Assembly: GCF_015706575.1 (NCBI RefSeq)
Contig: NW_024037069.1
Coordinates: 41,623,315-41,687,314, forward strand
Reading direction: 5' to 3'
Length of the DNA stretch: 64,000 bases
Source of the DNA: Patiria miniata
Taxonomy: Eukaryota; Echinodermata; Asteroidea; Valvatida; Asterinidae
Part shown: positions 45,253 through 57,873 of the stretch, piece after piece
How positions within the stretch are numbered: the stretch's first letter is position 1
Layout: each line of letters opens with the position of its first letter
Made by a program: the position numbers and the translations under genes
The notes under the pieces: generated by a model
What the model saw: the letters and a program-made list of their open reading frames with translations, nothing else
Told to the model about the DNA's origin: nothing
The model's database searches: none

Positions 45253-45867
45253 TACGGAGCTCCTGACGTGCCATCCTATAGATGTGGAGATCCTGACATA
45301 ATTTATCACGGGATGACAACATCTGACGAGAAAAAAATTCGACACCCTTCATGAGATAATTTTTCACTGCGTATGACGTCTAAGACGACATGTTTTAAGA
45401 GGGGTACAAACATCCTCGGATATACCCATCACGGGTAGCACAATGCTGAAAGTAGGATCCCGACATCGTGAGACAATGTACCACGGGATGACGACATCCT
45501 GAATGAAGGATGACGACATCCCAAGATAATTTATCTCATCTTAAAAGTAGGTTGTTGTCACCCTAAGGTTATTAATCTTAGGATGACGACATTCTTCAAG
45601 TTAAATATCGTCATCCCGAGATACCTTCGAATGCTTATGAGAAAGCAATCCTACTTTCAGGATGTCGACATCCTACCCTTGGGATGTCGTTAGCCATAAA
45701 TACATTATCTAAGGATGTCGACATCCTATTTTTTTTTTTTTTTTACAATGTCATCATCCCGTGATAAAATATCTCAGGACGTTGACATCTTACGTGATGG
45801 ATTTCGTCATTCCGTCAAAGTTATGTCAGCATCTTAATATCTTGGATGGCACCTCCAGAGCTCCGTA
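45253..45867. mobile_element. 615-bp element filled with GGATGTCGACATCC palindromes
   Basis: Ends TACGGAGCTCCTGACGTGCC and GGCACCTCCAGAGCTCCGTA are inverted. If TA is the duplicated target, the element proper is CGGAGCTC...GAGCTCCG. The interior is a degenerate array of GGATGACGACATCC-like units in both orientations, with several perfect dyads GGATGTCGACATCC. No transposase. Confidence 0.75.
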
Positions 45868-46459
45868 CAGGTAACCATTTTTATTTTATCGCATTTTGGT
45901 GCTTATATAACAGCTCCCTAAAATTGGTCCCTAGGACTTCAATATTCGGCAGGAAGGAACTGAAAAATCAAATCAGTGTTCGTCCAATAAGTGCACTTTT
46001 TCGTCGGCTTTGAAAGCAGGAGAAAAAAAAATCAATAACCCTCTGGCGGTACGTACATATTTTTGCAGACAACTCTGTTTATAGGCATTGCCTGCAGTTA
46101 TTTCATTTCGAGCATTTTGTACGCCTGGGTACTATTTTGACGACCTCCCAGCGAGAGAACTCATTATAGCAAGCGTGAGGAGCCGTGGGCGGGAAGACTG
46201 ATTATTCCCGACCCCCGGTTTGTCGGTTTTTCTTTCGTCTGGACATATCGGAACGAATTACGAGGAAGGATGCTGCCTTCAAAATGGATGACATCAATTA
46301 TTCTCTTCTAACATCCACCGTTGACAAAGTCTATTGGCCACCGTATGTTGCGGATCGCCTTTCATTGGAAACACATTTGTATTTGCGTTGTTTTTCTTTC
46401 AAAGTAGTACAGTAACTCATAAACATCGATAAACCATTCAACATATTGTATTCCTCCAC

Positions 46460-46962
46460 AGAGTGAGAAAAAAAACACGAAACCCAAATGTCGGGACCAT
46501 TGTTTTAGTGAAGTTCTGTATGTAGCACTTTCAAAATCTATAGGATATGAAAGCCCAATTTATAAGCTTTCTTTTAATACAAGAATAATTCGAATCAGTT
46601 ATGGAGTTTTTAGGTTACGGAGTTTTAAAGACAACCACCGTTTTGAAGTTCTGTCCACGGATCACAAAAAGGTAGTGTTCTTTCAGCAAAACGTAAACAA
46701 ATCTCATAGGGATGTGTGTGAGTTGTTTTCGTTTTGCTGAAAGAACGCACACCTTTTTGTGATCCGTGGACAGAACTTTAAAACGGTGGGTATGTTTAAA
46801 ATTCCGTAACTTGAAATTTACATAAGTGATTTGAGTGATTCTTGTACTAAAAGAAAGCTTATGAAATTGGCTTTTATATCCTGGATTTTGAAAGTGCTAC
46901 ATGCAGAACTTCACTAAAGCAATAGTCCCGACATTTGGGTTTCGTTTTTTTTTACTCACCCT
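46460..46962. mobile_element. 503-bp foldback element
   Basis: Arms 46460-46700 and 46723-46962 are reverse complements over about 240 bases each with a 22-base spacer. The outer ends are GAGTGAG and CTCACCC; shared blocks include CGAAACCCAAATGTCGGGAC and TTTTTGTGATCCGTGGACAG. Confidence 0.88.
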
Positions 46963-47705
46963 ATAGCGAATATCCAAAGCAGAAAGAGAAAACATCCACA
47001 GCATGCATCCTGAGCACAGGATCCGAATCAATAAAATTATTACACGGTTCACATCTCGCCTGGAAAATTAAACATAATCAAATTGTACAGTCCAATGCAA
47101 GGGCAGTGTTTGCGCTGCGGACGCGCAAATATTCCTTTAAAACATACTCTCGGAGTACACCTCAAGAGGTTTGTCAAACCGCGCCGAAGTGGAGTTTTGT
47201 AAGAACGGCGCAGGTCGATTTTTTTGGGGGAATAGGCCCTAGTTTATTTGTTGGCAGTGTGCTTGTGCGTAATAATTTTGGACTGTAAAAGCTTCTTTCT
47301 GTACCCAGAAGTCACGGTATACGATCTGAGATGAGTTGGCAGAAAGCCGTGTCGAGCATTTTGTATTGCGAGAAAGGAATTTCATCCATCTATTATCTGT
47401 TTGGGCACGACTCGTGTATCAAATTCAGATTCTTTAGAAACTCTTCGGGTCTCCATGAAAAATGACTATATATATATCATTTCATGTAGAGACAGATTTT
47501 TTTTTTTTAATCTGATCTGGTGATTTGATACTTGGTGGTGGATTCTACGATTATTCAATCATTGCATTTGATTTTTTAGTCTCCCAGGGAAGATTGTTTT
47601 TGTTCACAAAAAAATGGTAAGATTAAATTGCTTGTGGAGAAAGATAAAAAAAAAATATTACACACATGCGGAACGTACGTCACTGAAGGCTTAAACAGAT
47701 TTTAG
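46963..47705. other. Unassigned
   Basis: A 117-codon plus-strand ORF starts inside the foldback and has no domain; no supported gene. Confidence 0.3.
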
Positions 47706-47855
47706 ACCGAGCCGGGTCAAATTAAGAATATGCAACAAAACGAAAGAGGACTGGCAGAAATAGAAAGAATGATGGGTAGGCTAAAGACGCGGATAACAAG
47801 ATCGACAGGACAGCTGAAGTTCGCGGAAGTTATGGGCAGGAAACGAAAACGATAA
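47706..47855 (+). CDS. Candidate 3' terminal exon, charged and helical
   Basis: After an acceptor-like AGATTTTAG the frame runs 49 codons to a TAA: start TEPGQIKNMQQNERGLAEIE, then RMMGRLKTRI, ending EVMGRKRKR. The heptad-like charged pattern and basic end look protein-like, but no partner exon or family was recognised. It may belong with the next candidate, or be chance. Confidence 0.25.
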   Translation, partial: TEPGQIKNMQQNERGLAEIERMMGRLKTRITRSTGQLKFAEVMGRKRKR

Positions 47856-48063
47856 ACCATATTTCTTCGGTGTATTGTTTTGATCTCATGTAAAATAAGC
47901 TTAGTCGCACGTCATCCGGGTATAGCTTAAAGTCTTGGTCAGCTTTAACTTATTCTTTCCAACTGACGACTTGAATATTATTATTTTCTGCAACGCCAAA
48001 ATTAAAGATCCCAAATGACCGTGCCATTGAAGGCGTATAAGTTTCAAATACATTATGTTTCAG

Positions 48064-48234
48064 GGGATTATCAAGGTGAAAGAAGACACATTGTTCGACA
48101 ATATCCCACCCACTCCCTCTCTGGCGGGCAAATTCAGCTACGCCACCACATCAGTCAAAATCAATCAAATGGTTGTTTTTAACAGTAAAGAATTCCCTTC
48201 TCAATTTGATATCCATGCTTTTGACTGGAGGTAA
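48064..48234 (+). CDS. Candidate exon of an unknown plus-strand gene
   Basis: Preceded by TTATGTTTCAG. The frame reads GIIKVKEDTLFDNIPPTPSL and then AGKFSYATTSVKINQMV, to a TAA at 48232-48234. A GTAATT donor at 48231 would allow continuation. A second frame is also open, so the reading frame is not certain. No family recognised. Confidence 0.3.
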   Translation, partial: GIIKVKEDTLFDNIPPTPSLAGKFSYATTSVKINQMVVFNSKEFPSQFDIHAFDWR

Positions 48235-49060
48235 TTATGGCAGTTGTGCCTCCAGTTATCTCCTGTGTCTGTTGATGGAATTCGACTGTCACATTGTTTA
48301 CAAGAAAGTGATTCCACTGTTTTCTTACTAAACTCTATTCAAATGCATGGCAGAAGAAGTGGAAGAAATGGTTGACTGTCTGTGACTGATTAAACAATAG
48401 GAGGCTTTTAATACATGACAAGGATCAATATGACAATATGAACGTGATGACAATAGAGTTAGGAGAATTGCAAATGTGTACTTTACTCCTGCTCCACTCT
48501 AGTTTTGACTTCTCAATAATGAGTTTAGTCCATCATTTTTTGAGGCACTTTAACTTCCAGCAACAAATTGCACACGGTTTATATTATACAGTAGACAATT
48601 CAACACACGGCCTTCATTATTCTGTGTCAACATCAGGGATAGAGTCTACAGATCTTTCGATTATTGTTCATCTCCCACGGATATTGAAATCCGTGTACTG
48701 TGAAATGAGCACACAGCAGAAGATGCCTTGCTTTGTTTTATTTCACCGACTGACTGATTATGGAGTCTGCACCACGCGTGGCCGGGCCGGCCAGGCCAGG
48801 CCAGGCCGCATGGTGTTTGCCTACCTGCCGGTAATACTCTTCACGGTATAAATATTCAAGTCTTCCGTCGCGGGAGGACATTGATCAACACACATCTGCC
48901 GCGCGCTGCTGGTGCGATGTTCAGCTATGCCGCACGCCAATTTACCTTCTGTAACGAAGTATAGTCCCTACCGTAATACGCATGCGTGAAACATATCACG
49001 TGATTGAAATAATATACCACATCATGATAGGAGATGACTTTACAGGAATCTGATTCGTGG
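48235..49060. other. Unassigned
   Basis: A 137-codon plus-strand ORF (48438-48851) crosses a GGCCAGGCCAGGCC repeat and shows no domain; not called. Confidence 0.3.
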
Positions 49061-49061
49061 T

Positions 49062-49115
49062 ACACCGTGGCCTAGTGGACAGGTGTTTTGTTTATAACTT
49101 CGAATCCTAACGGTT
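49062..49115 (+). repeat. tRNA-derived SINE head
   Basis: A box TGGCCTAGTGG and B box CTTCGAATCCT at tRNA-like spacing, but no closing acceptor stem; followed by T-rich sequence. Confidence 0.5.
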
Positions 49116-49119
49116 TATA

Positions 49120-52100
49120 TTTTCTTCTCAGTTTCCCCAACATACTTGAATTTTCTTTCTTTATTGTTTAATATATGTCATAATTCCAATTAAATAAGTG
49201 TAATTTATTATGTCTAATTCAGGTGCTGGACGATTTTTTTTTTTTATAGAGAAGAACCAGTCCGGTACAAATGACGAATGCGCATTATGATCAGTGGTTA
49301 TACTTGGTTGTAGACAAAAAAAAAACCACACACCACCAACTGCGTCTGTGCACGGCTACCGTATCCAGAGACCTCTAGAAATGGTACGCGTGAGGGACAC
49401 ATTTTATGCAGCTCGACTATCGGGAAAGCTGCTTCGGTATATGCACAATACGGGCAATGTGCCCTTCGCATCAAAATGAGGAGATGTATACACCATGTGG
49501 GTTGAAATGTAATAACCACACATAATGGTGGTCTAACCAGCTACAGGCATGTATATAGTTTTTCGGGCCACATACGTATCCAGTACGCGTAACATTTCTA
49601 ATGATCCATAATGTAGTTTATCCGGCCGGGCACGCGTACTCCTTACCAATCTTTGAGGTAATTGGTATTCCAATGGTATTCCGAGCCACAAAAGGGTTCA
49701 ATTTCTCAAGATAGCATAGACTTGTTAATTTGCCACATTGCAGGCATGTCTGTACGGAAAAGTCGGTTTTCAGTGCAAAATGAGCATTATGAGACATGCA
49801 CTGTATGATTACTAGAGCTATCCGTTTCCGGTAGACCGCGCATTCCTCAAGATGAATGCATCACTAATAACGGTTAGTATGTCGGGGTTCACAATGTTTG
49901 GTCATTCGCCTTCAGTAACTTTTCGATTCCTGGCGCATGGATGAAATGAGTACGGGTTGCTTTTCACAGAGCTGTTAATCATGTAAGCCCTACATGTAGT
50001 TAAAAGTCGGTAAGTATTTATTAATATTCTGCTTTCAGAGCTGAGCAAAAATCAGGTTACCAGGGAAAATGTGAAAGTTTTGTTTTACTTAAAACTGGTT
50101 CCCTGCAGCCGTTGATGTGTGTATAGGTGAATGTGCCATAACGCACTGTCTCCGGCTTACTGCAGCTGCACGAAAATGGACATAAATATCTAATTAACTT
50201 GTTTGTTATACATGTATTTGTATGTCTGTTGGCTTTCGCTATTTATCAGTTCTTTGCCAATTTTTAACGAGGACACCAGCCGCGTGACGTTCACAGTTAT
50301 CCAGGCGAATTTGGGTGAATTCTTGATAAATTATGTTTGCCAATCTCCTTCGTTATGCTAACTTCTCACGTTGAAATGAAAAAAAAAATCCACGTACACC
50401 AGTTTGTTTTTTGTAAAGTCTTGCATTGATTTACAAACTACCACATTCACCGTCCTCAGCTGATAAACGTGCCCGTGTCAAATTTGCTGTCGATAACATC
50501 ATCAATATTGTATACATAATTATAAATTATTTGCCATTTTTAAGGTCCTTTCGAAGGACAAATATTATTTTGCTTCGTGGGAAGGAACGGCAACGACGTG
50601 AGGCCCGTAATGAACCATGCCATTAGGTCCAAGCTGTGAACACAAGAAACTACACTTTTATCCCACGAAATCCCAACTAAGACTAGCCAGTAAGTTGGTT
50701 AAACATTAACACTAATTATTGTCCTCTTAAAGTCATACCACCCGTATCGGTATACACGCGTTGAGGCTGGTACAAGCCGCAACAACGTCTCCGACTCCCG
50801 TCTTCTTTGTTTCTTAGTGCTCTGAAACTATTGTCCGCATGCTTTAAAATGTGTTTGCTACCACCAAGAGTTTTATATGTCTCCAACCCATTTGTCTTTA
50901 TTCATTACGGGCGTTATCTTTATACATCTATCGAAACAAAGTATCAAAATTAATGACAGCTCCGAAACTACAAAGAATCAGCAATCCTTTGTCTTTTCAC
51001 ACGCAAACGTTACTTCGACAAACAACAAACTCTGCCAAAGTTATACATTTGTTGTTTTAAATTTCCCGTCTCCTAACAAAGGAATTAAAGTAATAACTAT
51101 GCTGATCTAGAAAAACAGGGATGTTTAATCTTGTTGCAGATTGTTCGAACGAAAAAAATTAAGCCAACTTACCTCTAGACATTATTTTCACAAGCGCGTT
51201 CTGATCCACCCCGCATCACCAAAAGTCAACACTTTAACAACCGGCCACCGCTATTCGCTGAACCGAACTGAGGAACAAATCCATCAGTTTGTGAGAGAGG
51301 ATATGGGAAGTAGAAAAAAAAAAATATTACTGACAGGCTATTCAAGAGGGTCCTTCTGAAGGGATTAGTTCCCGGGCCCGCTCCTCGAAAAGACACGGCG
51401 CTGAACACACAGCCGGTTTGGGTTGGATGAAAACGACCGAAAGCCTTGAATGCAGCAGTCGGCAGATAAACAGAATGCAGAGAACTAGAGGAAAGCCGCC
51501 TACTGCGTCTTGCGAGAAACCAACTGCCGGCGGATTTATCTCCTAAGCCTAGCCATGGCCTCCAATAGTCGCGGACATGAACTTGCGGCAAGGTGGGGCT
51601 GCTCAGTGAAAGAGTAACTCTTGCTGTATTATTATCTGGTGCGACGACAGGACTGTACTGCCGTCCAATTTAGTTGGTGTCTTTTCCCCATCACTGCGTA
51701 ATCTCAGTTGAAGCTCGCGTATACCATTACCAGGTTATATTGTGCTTGTACGTGTATGTACATGTACGTGCATTGCATGTACGCTTAACGTGTAGGCACA
51801 GAGCGACAGGAGAAGCGTCGTGTCGGTCTGAAACTGCGTGCGCTGCATAGTGGCGACGCGGTGATGGGCGGAACACTTGTTGCGGCCGCTAATGACGACA
51901 GATGGACCATGCTATCAACTATACGCGCATTAATTCAACCTGCCAGAGAGTTCTATCGAATTTGTGATTTGAACCACTTCAGATGAGGCGTGGGCGGACT
52001 ATTGATTATTGTATCACCGAAAGCACTGATGATAATGATGCAACCGCTTTATACTAAATAATCTACTGAACTTACTAAAGCTGCATTCCCGTGCTATTTT

Positions 52101-52195
52101 CGAGTTTCATGCCGGAAACAGATTCCTTTTCTAAATCGCTATTTTTCTAGCAATCCAAAAGTTATTCACTTTTGAATGAGACATCGACCTAAAAA
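49120..52195. other. Long interval without a supported gene
   Basis: No domain-bearing ORF. The 121-codon minus-strand ORF (51226-51591) and short ORFs are unsupported. 51740-51785 is rich in GTACATGTAC-type dyads. Confidence 0.35.
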
Positions 52196-52199
52196 TATT

Positions 52200-52545
52200 G
52201 TGCAAGGTAGATGCGTGTAGACTTTTTTTGTACAGTGTAGATGCGTGCAGATTTTTTTGTGTGTGTGCAGGGTAGATGCATGTAGACTTTGTTTCTTCTA
52301 CAAGGTTGATGCGTGTAGACCTTTTTCTGTACAGTGTAGATTGCATGTACACTTTTTTTGTGCAGAGTAGATGCATGTGTAGATTTCTTTGCACAGTGTA
52401 GATGCATGTAGGCTTTTTTGCACAGTGTAGATGCATGTAGACTTTTTTGTGCAGAGTAGATGCCTGTAGACGTTTTTCTGTACAGCGTAGATGCATGTAG
52501 ACGTCGTTTTTCTGTACAGTGTAGATACCTGTAGACTTTTTAAAA
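52200..52545 (-). repeat. Minisatellite of a ~30-bp unit
   Basis: About 11 variable units (28-36 bases) of CAGTGTAGATGCATGTAGAC followed by a T run. Most units keep the frame, which produces long minus-strand ORFs with HASTLYKK or CIYTVQK repeats; these have no sign of real coding. Confidence 0.85.
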
Positions 52546-52759
52546 ACTGTTTGGCGCACGGCATAATTATGTTTTTTTCCCCTGTAATTATAGGCTATCA
52601 TCTCTGTACGCAAAGGGTTACTACGTAGACATGGGAATTGTGTGCAGCGTTTTTTATTATTTTTTGTCTGATGAGGGCCCCTGATGTGTATGTAGCTACA
52701 CACATACCAGCCCAATTTTTTGGTCCCATATGTTGCCGCAAATGGACTATTTAAAGGGG

Positions 52760-52965
52760 TTATCATCTTCGGATGGAAATTTCTCCCAAAAGTCATCAGA
52801 TTACCCAAAAAAAATTGAAAAGAAAATGAAGATGATGAAATAAGCCTTACTTTGATGTGTGTCTCTAACACCTTGGAGAGTTGTGAGTATTTGTCCTGAA
52901 TTTCTGAAGTGGGAGCATTTATCATTGTGGTCTATGGTAGTTTATTTACTGGTCTGCACCCATAG
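52760..52965 (-). repeat. Half copy of the TTAA-type element
   Basis: Reverse complement of the left half of the 27359-29355 unit: TTCTCCCAAAAGTCATC, CACCTTGGAGAGTTGTGAGT, GTTTATTTACTGGTCTGC. The other half is missing. Confidence 0.7.
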
Positions 52966-55900
52966 GGGGACCGAAAGACAGAAAATTGGACATGATAAAG
53001 AATTGCGGATGATGACTTGTAATGTCTTACCCCCCCCCCCCCATCCTGACTGAATTCTGGATCCGTCTTTGAACTAAAATAAAACAGACTGACTAATCAG
53101 CAGACTGACTCGCACACAAACCGACCAATTGATTAATTAATTGAAATACAAATTAGAAGTTTCTGTTTGGTATGTCAACAGCCCTGTCGTCCGTGCGAGA
53201 ATCTTAAAGAACAAAATGTGATTTTGTTTTCGTCAACTGTCTTTAAAATAGTTGAGGGGAAAAGGGGGCTCATTGTTTTGCCCTACAGAGCATGCAGACC
53301 TAGAAACCTGCCCGGGCTACTAACGATTCAAAACACTGACCCCAGGGCACCATCGCAATCACCGTCAAGCCTAAAGCCTCCGAAAACAAATATTCACACT
53401 GATCGATTTCGCTCCCAAGAATGGTAAACGAGGAGTTTGCAATCTCCCCGGACGCACTCTTGTGCAAAAATTTTAATATCTTACCCGATTTCCATGGTGA
53501 CGATTTGTTGAAAGGCTTTATTTACAATTCGAAGATCACGTTACTATTCAGGAAGCATAGGGAATAGGGAGTCCCTCCGTATGCAAACACGAGAATTTCT
53601 GCCGTTGTCTGATGAGGGATGAACAAGATCCGTGCGGAAAAGCATCAACTGAATAACCAAACACGGGCCGTGCACACGGCCATACAATCGTGTGTGCCTT
53701 TTACTCTCTTTTTTTACCCGCAAAATAAAAACCATTTTCTTTTTTAATTTCACAGTCGATTGGTTACGGCAGAAGTCTTAGTCTCGTCCCACCGTTGGCT
53801 GTACATTGCACGAATTCAACTCCAAGGACGAATATCTTAAATCGGAATAAATTTGATTGTGATCGTGTTTTATTTGTATTTCGCGTATTTTTGGCAGTTA
53901 TTCTTTAAGTTATTTATATGTAAATGTTTTATCGTTCAATGCGGAGTTTTAATGCATGTTTTACACCGTCACGAATTTGATTATATCTAAATTCTACGTA
54001 GTTGTTTTGGTAGGGTGTCTTTGATCTTACTCGTTAATGTTTTGACTTGTACTTCTCAATACATGTTTTTTATTCGTCCTTTGGTGCCACATTTGCCAGT
54101 TTGACAACACTTTTTAATGCATCGAGATGGCATTTTACCCTTTTAGTGCCAAGCAAGGAATGGTGTGCATGATTATCGGTGGAAACTTGTTAAAAAAACC
54201 CAAAACAACAACAACAATGGGTAGAAACCGTCTGATAATTTTCGCGATTACACGATTGATCTCGCCCAAAAATATACCAATGCGCCAATTATGATTTTGT
54301 CCGTGTTTCGGAGAGCAGTAAAGGGTATGGTAATTTTGCGCAGGGTTTGGGAAAAACTGGGGACAGAGCTTTTACTGCTATTTTTTTCCGAAAAGTGACT
54401 CATGTTTTAGGCTTCTGGGAAAGCGTGGGATTTATATGGTGAGTCCTGGTCCGTAATAACACCTTGTAACTCCTTGTAACCATGTCATACACAACAGCCG
54501 CTTAAAGGCTGCGTATCATGTGTGTTGAACACTGCGATCCTTCCAAATTGAGAAGAAAAAAAACCCACCAGAGGTCTAAATCTCCCCTTCCGCCACTGGA
54601 TACAAATCTCCGCAAATCATTGCTTTATTGGCCTATAACAGTAAGGTTTTATTCGTACCTATATCCAACCGTCGTAGCCTGCACGCGCCAGAATTCTATC
54701 CAGAAGTGGGGGGGGGGGGGATTCCGGACAGCAAATTTGCCGACCGACCACCGCAAAATAAAAAAAGTTGGGAGGGGAGGGAGGGGGGGGGGAAACTACA
54801 GGGACTTCTCCTTATTTTTACATTTTTTTTCTTTCCAGAGGGAGGGGTAGATGCTCCCCCTTGGCCCACCTCGCCTCGCGACGCCCATATTCACGCAAAT
54901 GCAGAGCGACTTACACCCGTGGCTTGAATTGAAACCACACCTTTTCCGTCGAATTTCCAACTGAAAGTGTCATGACGTCGGGAGTCGGTTCCCCGACTCC
55001 CATATCTCTTACATTTTTAATGAGAGACGACACCATGGCATTTCCAGTTTTGAATTTAATAATTTTTTATCTATCTATCCATCCATCTATCTATATATCC
55101 CCTCATCGAACCGAGGTCGAATTTAATTGGTAAAACGTGTTACAAAACCTACGAATCTTTTTTTGCATATAGCCTCCATCGGTGTATAAGGATCCAACAA
55201 ATTCTGTAATCTGTGCGGAGATCTGCTGATACATACGACAAAATATCACAGAAACGATGTCGTAAAACACCAATAGGTCTATCTTTAAAACAGCAGACTT
55301 ACAGTATCCTCTTGAGATATAAAAATGGCACCGCGTGCTTCGACGAGCCATTTTCTTTGGGTGAGATAATGAATAAATTCTCACCGCGCTGCGACTTCAA
55401 ACGATGTCAGCTCTTTGTCCATAGGGGGCGTGCAACAGATCTGCGCGCGTAAACAAGATTTGCAGTGGGCCTGGTCAGGGAATTGGAGATTGCAATCCAA
55501 TAACATAAACCGCTAGCCTAAGCATGCGGCGCAGAACTGGATGCACGGGGTGTCCATTTCGTATCGTATTCTCGCTGTTTCCCTCCTGGTTGCATGTAGC
55601 CAGTACATCAGGGGCAACTTGGGGAAACCTTAGACGTTCAAACAACACTTTCCCGCGATATTCTCTGACGCGCTGATTTGTGTGTGTGTGTGGAGATTTT
55701 GTCACCAGGGACTAACAAAAAGGGCTCTGACACAAAACTTGCAACCGCTTGCGGAATAAGAGACGTGCGTGCATGAAGGTTGACAAACACTAAAGAAAAG
55801 AAGTGGAGAGAAAAAAATCTTATCGGGTTTCCGAGTCAGTCAAGGCCGATTACGACTCATCATCATAATTCTACTTTTTTCCAGGTCCCCGACCTTTAAA

Positions 55901-56708
55901 GTGGAGTGGGCAAACAAGCTGAATGTCGGAAGCAGTTTTCTATGAAGCCCGGAAAGGGACAGGGTGTAGTTTACGATTTTGCGATGTTTGAAATATTTCC
56001 TTGTCTTTGTCGACTGCTTCCGAGCCAAGATGTCTGCTTCCAGTCCGTTATCTGTTTGCTCTTGTAAGGGGCCTCTGTCCTCAAGGCGTCTTGGGGTATT
56101 GATACTATACTTTAAAGGACCTCTTGAATTGTCCACGGGAGTACCATTTCGTTAATTTTGATTCGATTATGGATACATCCCTTGGCATATACAGTTTGAC
56201 AAGCGACTCTAGGGGATCAAGAAGGTCCTGAACTCTATTTCTAACTCTATGGGTTGATTTTTATTCTTTTAGCAGGGCAAAAAATAGTCAAACGCTCTCT
56301 TATGGTGGCCGAAGCGTACCCAAAGGATGTCAAATTATATAGAGAGACGTGGTCAATCAACACTTGGCCACATTTGAGGAAAATCGAAGTAAATATACAT
56401 AGAAGTACATGGAAATGATAAACCAGCAGTTCTGCTTATTTTTTATGCTAGACCACGCCAGTATGGTGTTTTATTCCGGATAAATCAGCTACGAATTAAG
56501 AAAAAATTAAATAGATCTTAAACTTATCCAGCGACCCCGGCTTTTCAAAGCAGCCCCTGGCATATTAATTATCTTGAACGTCTAATCACCTTAAGGGTAT
56601 CATTTTATGCATTCAAAATCTCAGGTATCAGATGAGATGGAAGTGCGAAGGAAGTGCGAAGTTTGGTAACGGTAAGGAGTATGTATATGCTACAGGTTAA
56701 CAATTCAA
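52966..56708. other. Long interval without a supported gene
   Basis: Contains C and G runs (53031-53042, 54707-54721, 54781-54792), transposon-end-like sequence to GCGACGCCCAT (54877-54887), a hairpin GGGAGTCGG/CCGACTCCC (54979-55000) and a short ATCT microsatellite (55068-55096). ORFs show no domain. Confidence 0.35.
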
Positions 56709-56815
56709 TGACGACGGGCAGAGCATACTATCCGAACAGTTGAGTTCTCTCTGGTTTTTTTTCTCTTCAGAACCACACATACTCACAAAAGAGATTTGCC
56801 ACATGGTGCTACCGC
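56709..56815 (-). repeat. Single arm of the 17.3-kb foldback family
   Basis: GACGACGGGCAGAGCATAC, AACCACACATACTCACAAAAG and ATTTGCCACATGGTG match the right arm of 17279-17485. Confidence 0.65.
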
Positions 56816-57873
56816 ATATCTTATTACCTTTTCAACGTGCAAACCTTCAAATCTCAGTTAACAATTCACTGAAGAAGAGCGTTGTAAGTTGTGACAATTA
56901 CATCTCATGAAAGTTCAAAATGATGTTTTTTTTTCGACGTGGGCAGACATTATGCCTGACAGCACTAAACAAAATATGTAAACAGTATTTTCCCCACACC
57001 ACAATATACAAGATCAATTTCATTATTTTCATTACAAACAAAAGCGTGACACGCTAAAGTTTGAGGTTTTTGCAATAGTTTAACAGTTAGTTACACACTA
57101 ACCCAAAACCAAGCTATGCAAAATAAACCGCTTGTAAATCTTTATTAAAACTTAAAGAACATCCAGTTTAACACTGAAATTGCTGACTTTATTGCAAATG
57201 ATATGTCATGTTTTATTCAACAAATAGGAACAAACCCAAAACTCAGGGGAAGGATTAGAAAGTAAAATATACCTATTTTTTTTATATGGCAGGTGAGTTT
57301 ACAAAATGAATACCTTAGAGATTAAAGTAACTACGTCTTTTGAAGTACATTATTTTATCTGTAGATGACATTAATCAAAAAAAAAAGTTATCTTTTATGG
57401 GTTAAACAATAAAAAGCCAGACTCTATTTCACATAATGTCACGAAACAGACTCTTTTGGAAATCCTACATGACATTCTTAAATAAAATGCGTTTCGGTTT
57501 ATACGACATCAAGTAGACAATGTGGCGCTACACCCGTGTATTATACAAACTTTAATCTTCAACTTCAATCATCTAAATCAAGATAAATAAGATCTGCAAC
57601 AAGAACCCGGTAAAACATTTAATAAATAGGCTTCAAACTTGGTTAAACGTGCGATATGTAAGTAATTTGTTCTTCTGATTAAAAATCTATGTATTAAAAG
57701 TCTATCACGCAACTGTTAAATATTACTTTCTTTTTATTTTATCATTAGTAAAAAAAGATGATTTTTTTTGAATTTATTTAAAAGATGCCCGTCACTCCAT
57801 GAAAACACGATAAGTGCAATAATTAAACCTACTCCCATGCTGACTTTCATTCGGATTGTATTTTTCGTTTTAA
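56816..57873. other. AT-rich interval, nothing assigned
   Basis: Strongly AT-rich; no gene or clear repeat seen. Confidence 0.35.

Noticed and set aside
52131..52925. 264-codon minus-strand ORF with repeated peptides
   Set aside because: Produced by a 30-bp minisatellite that stays open in several frames, plus a half transposon copy.
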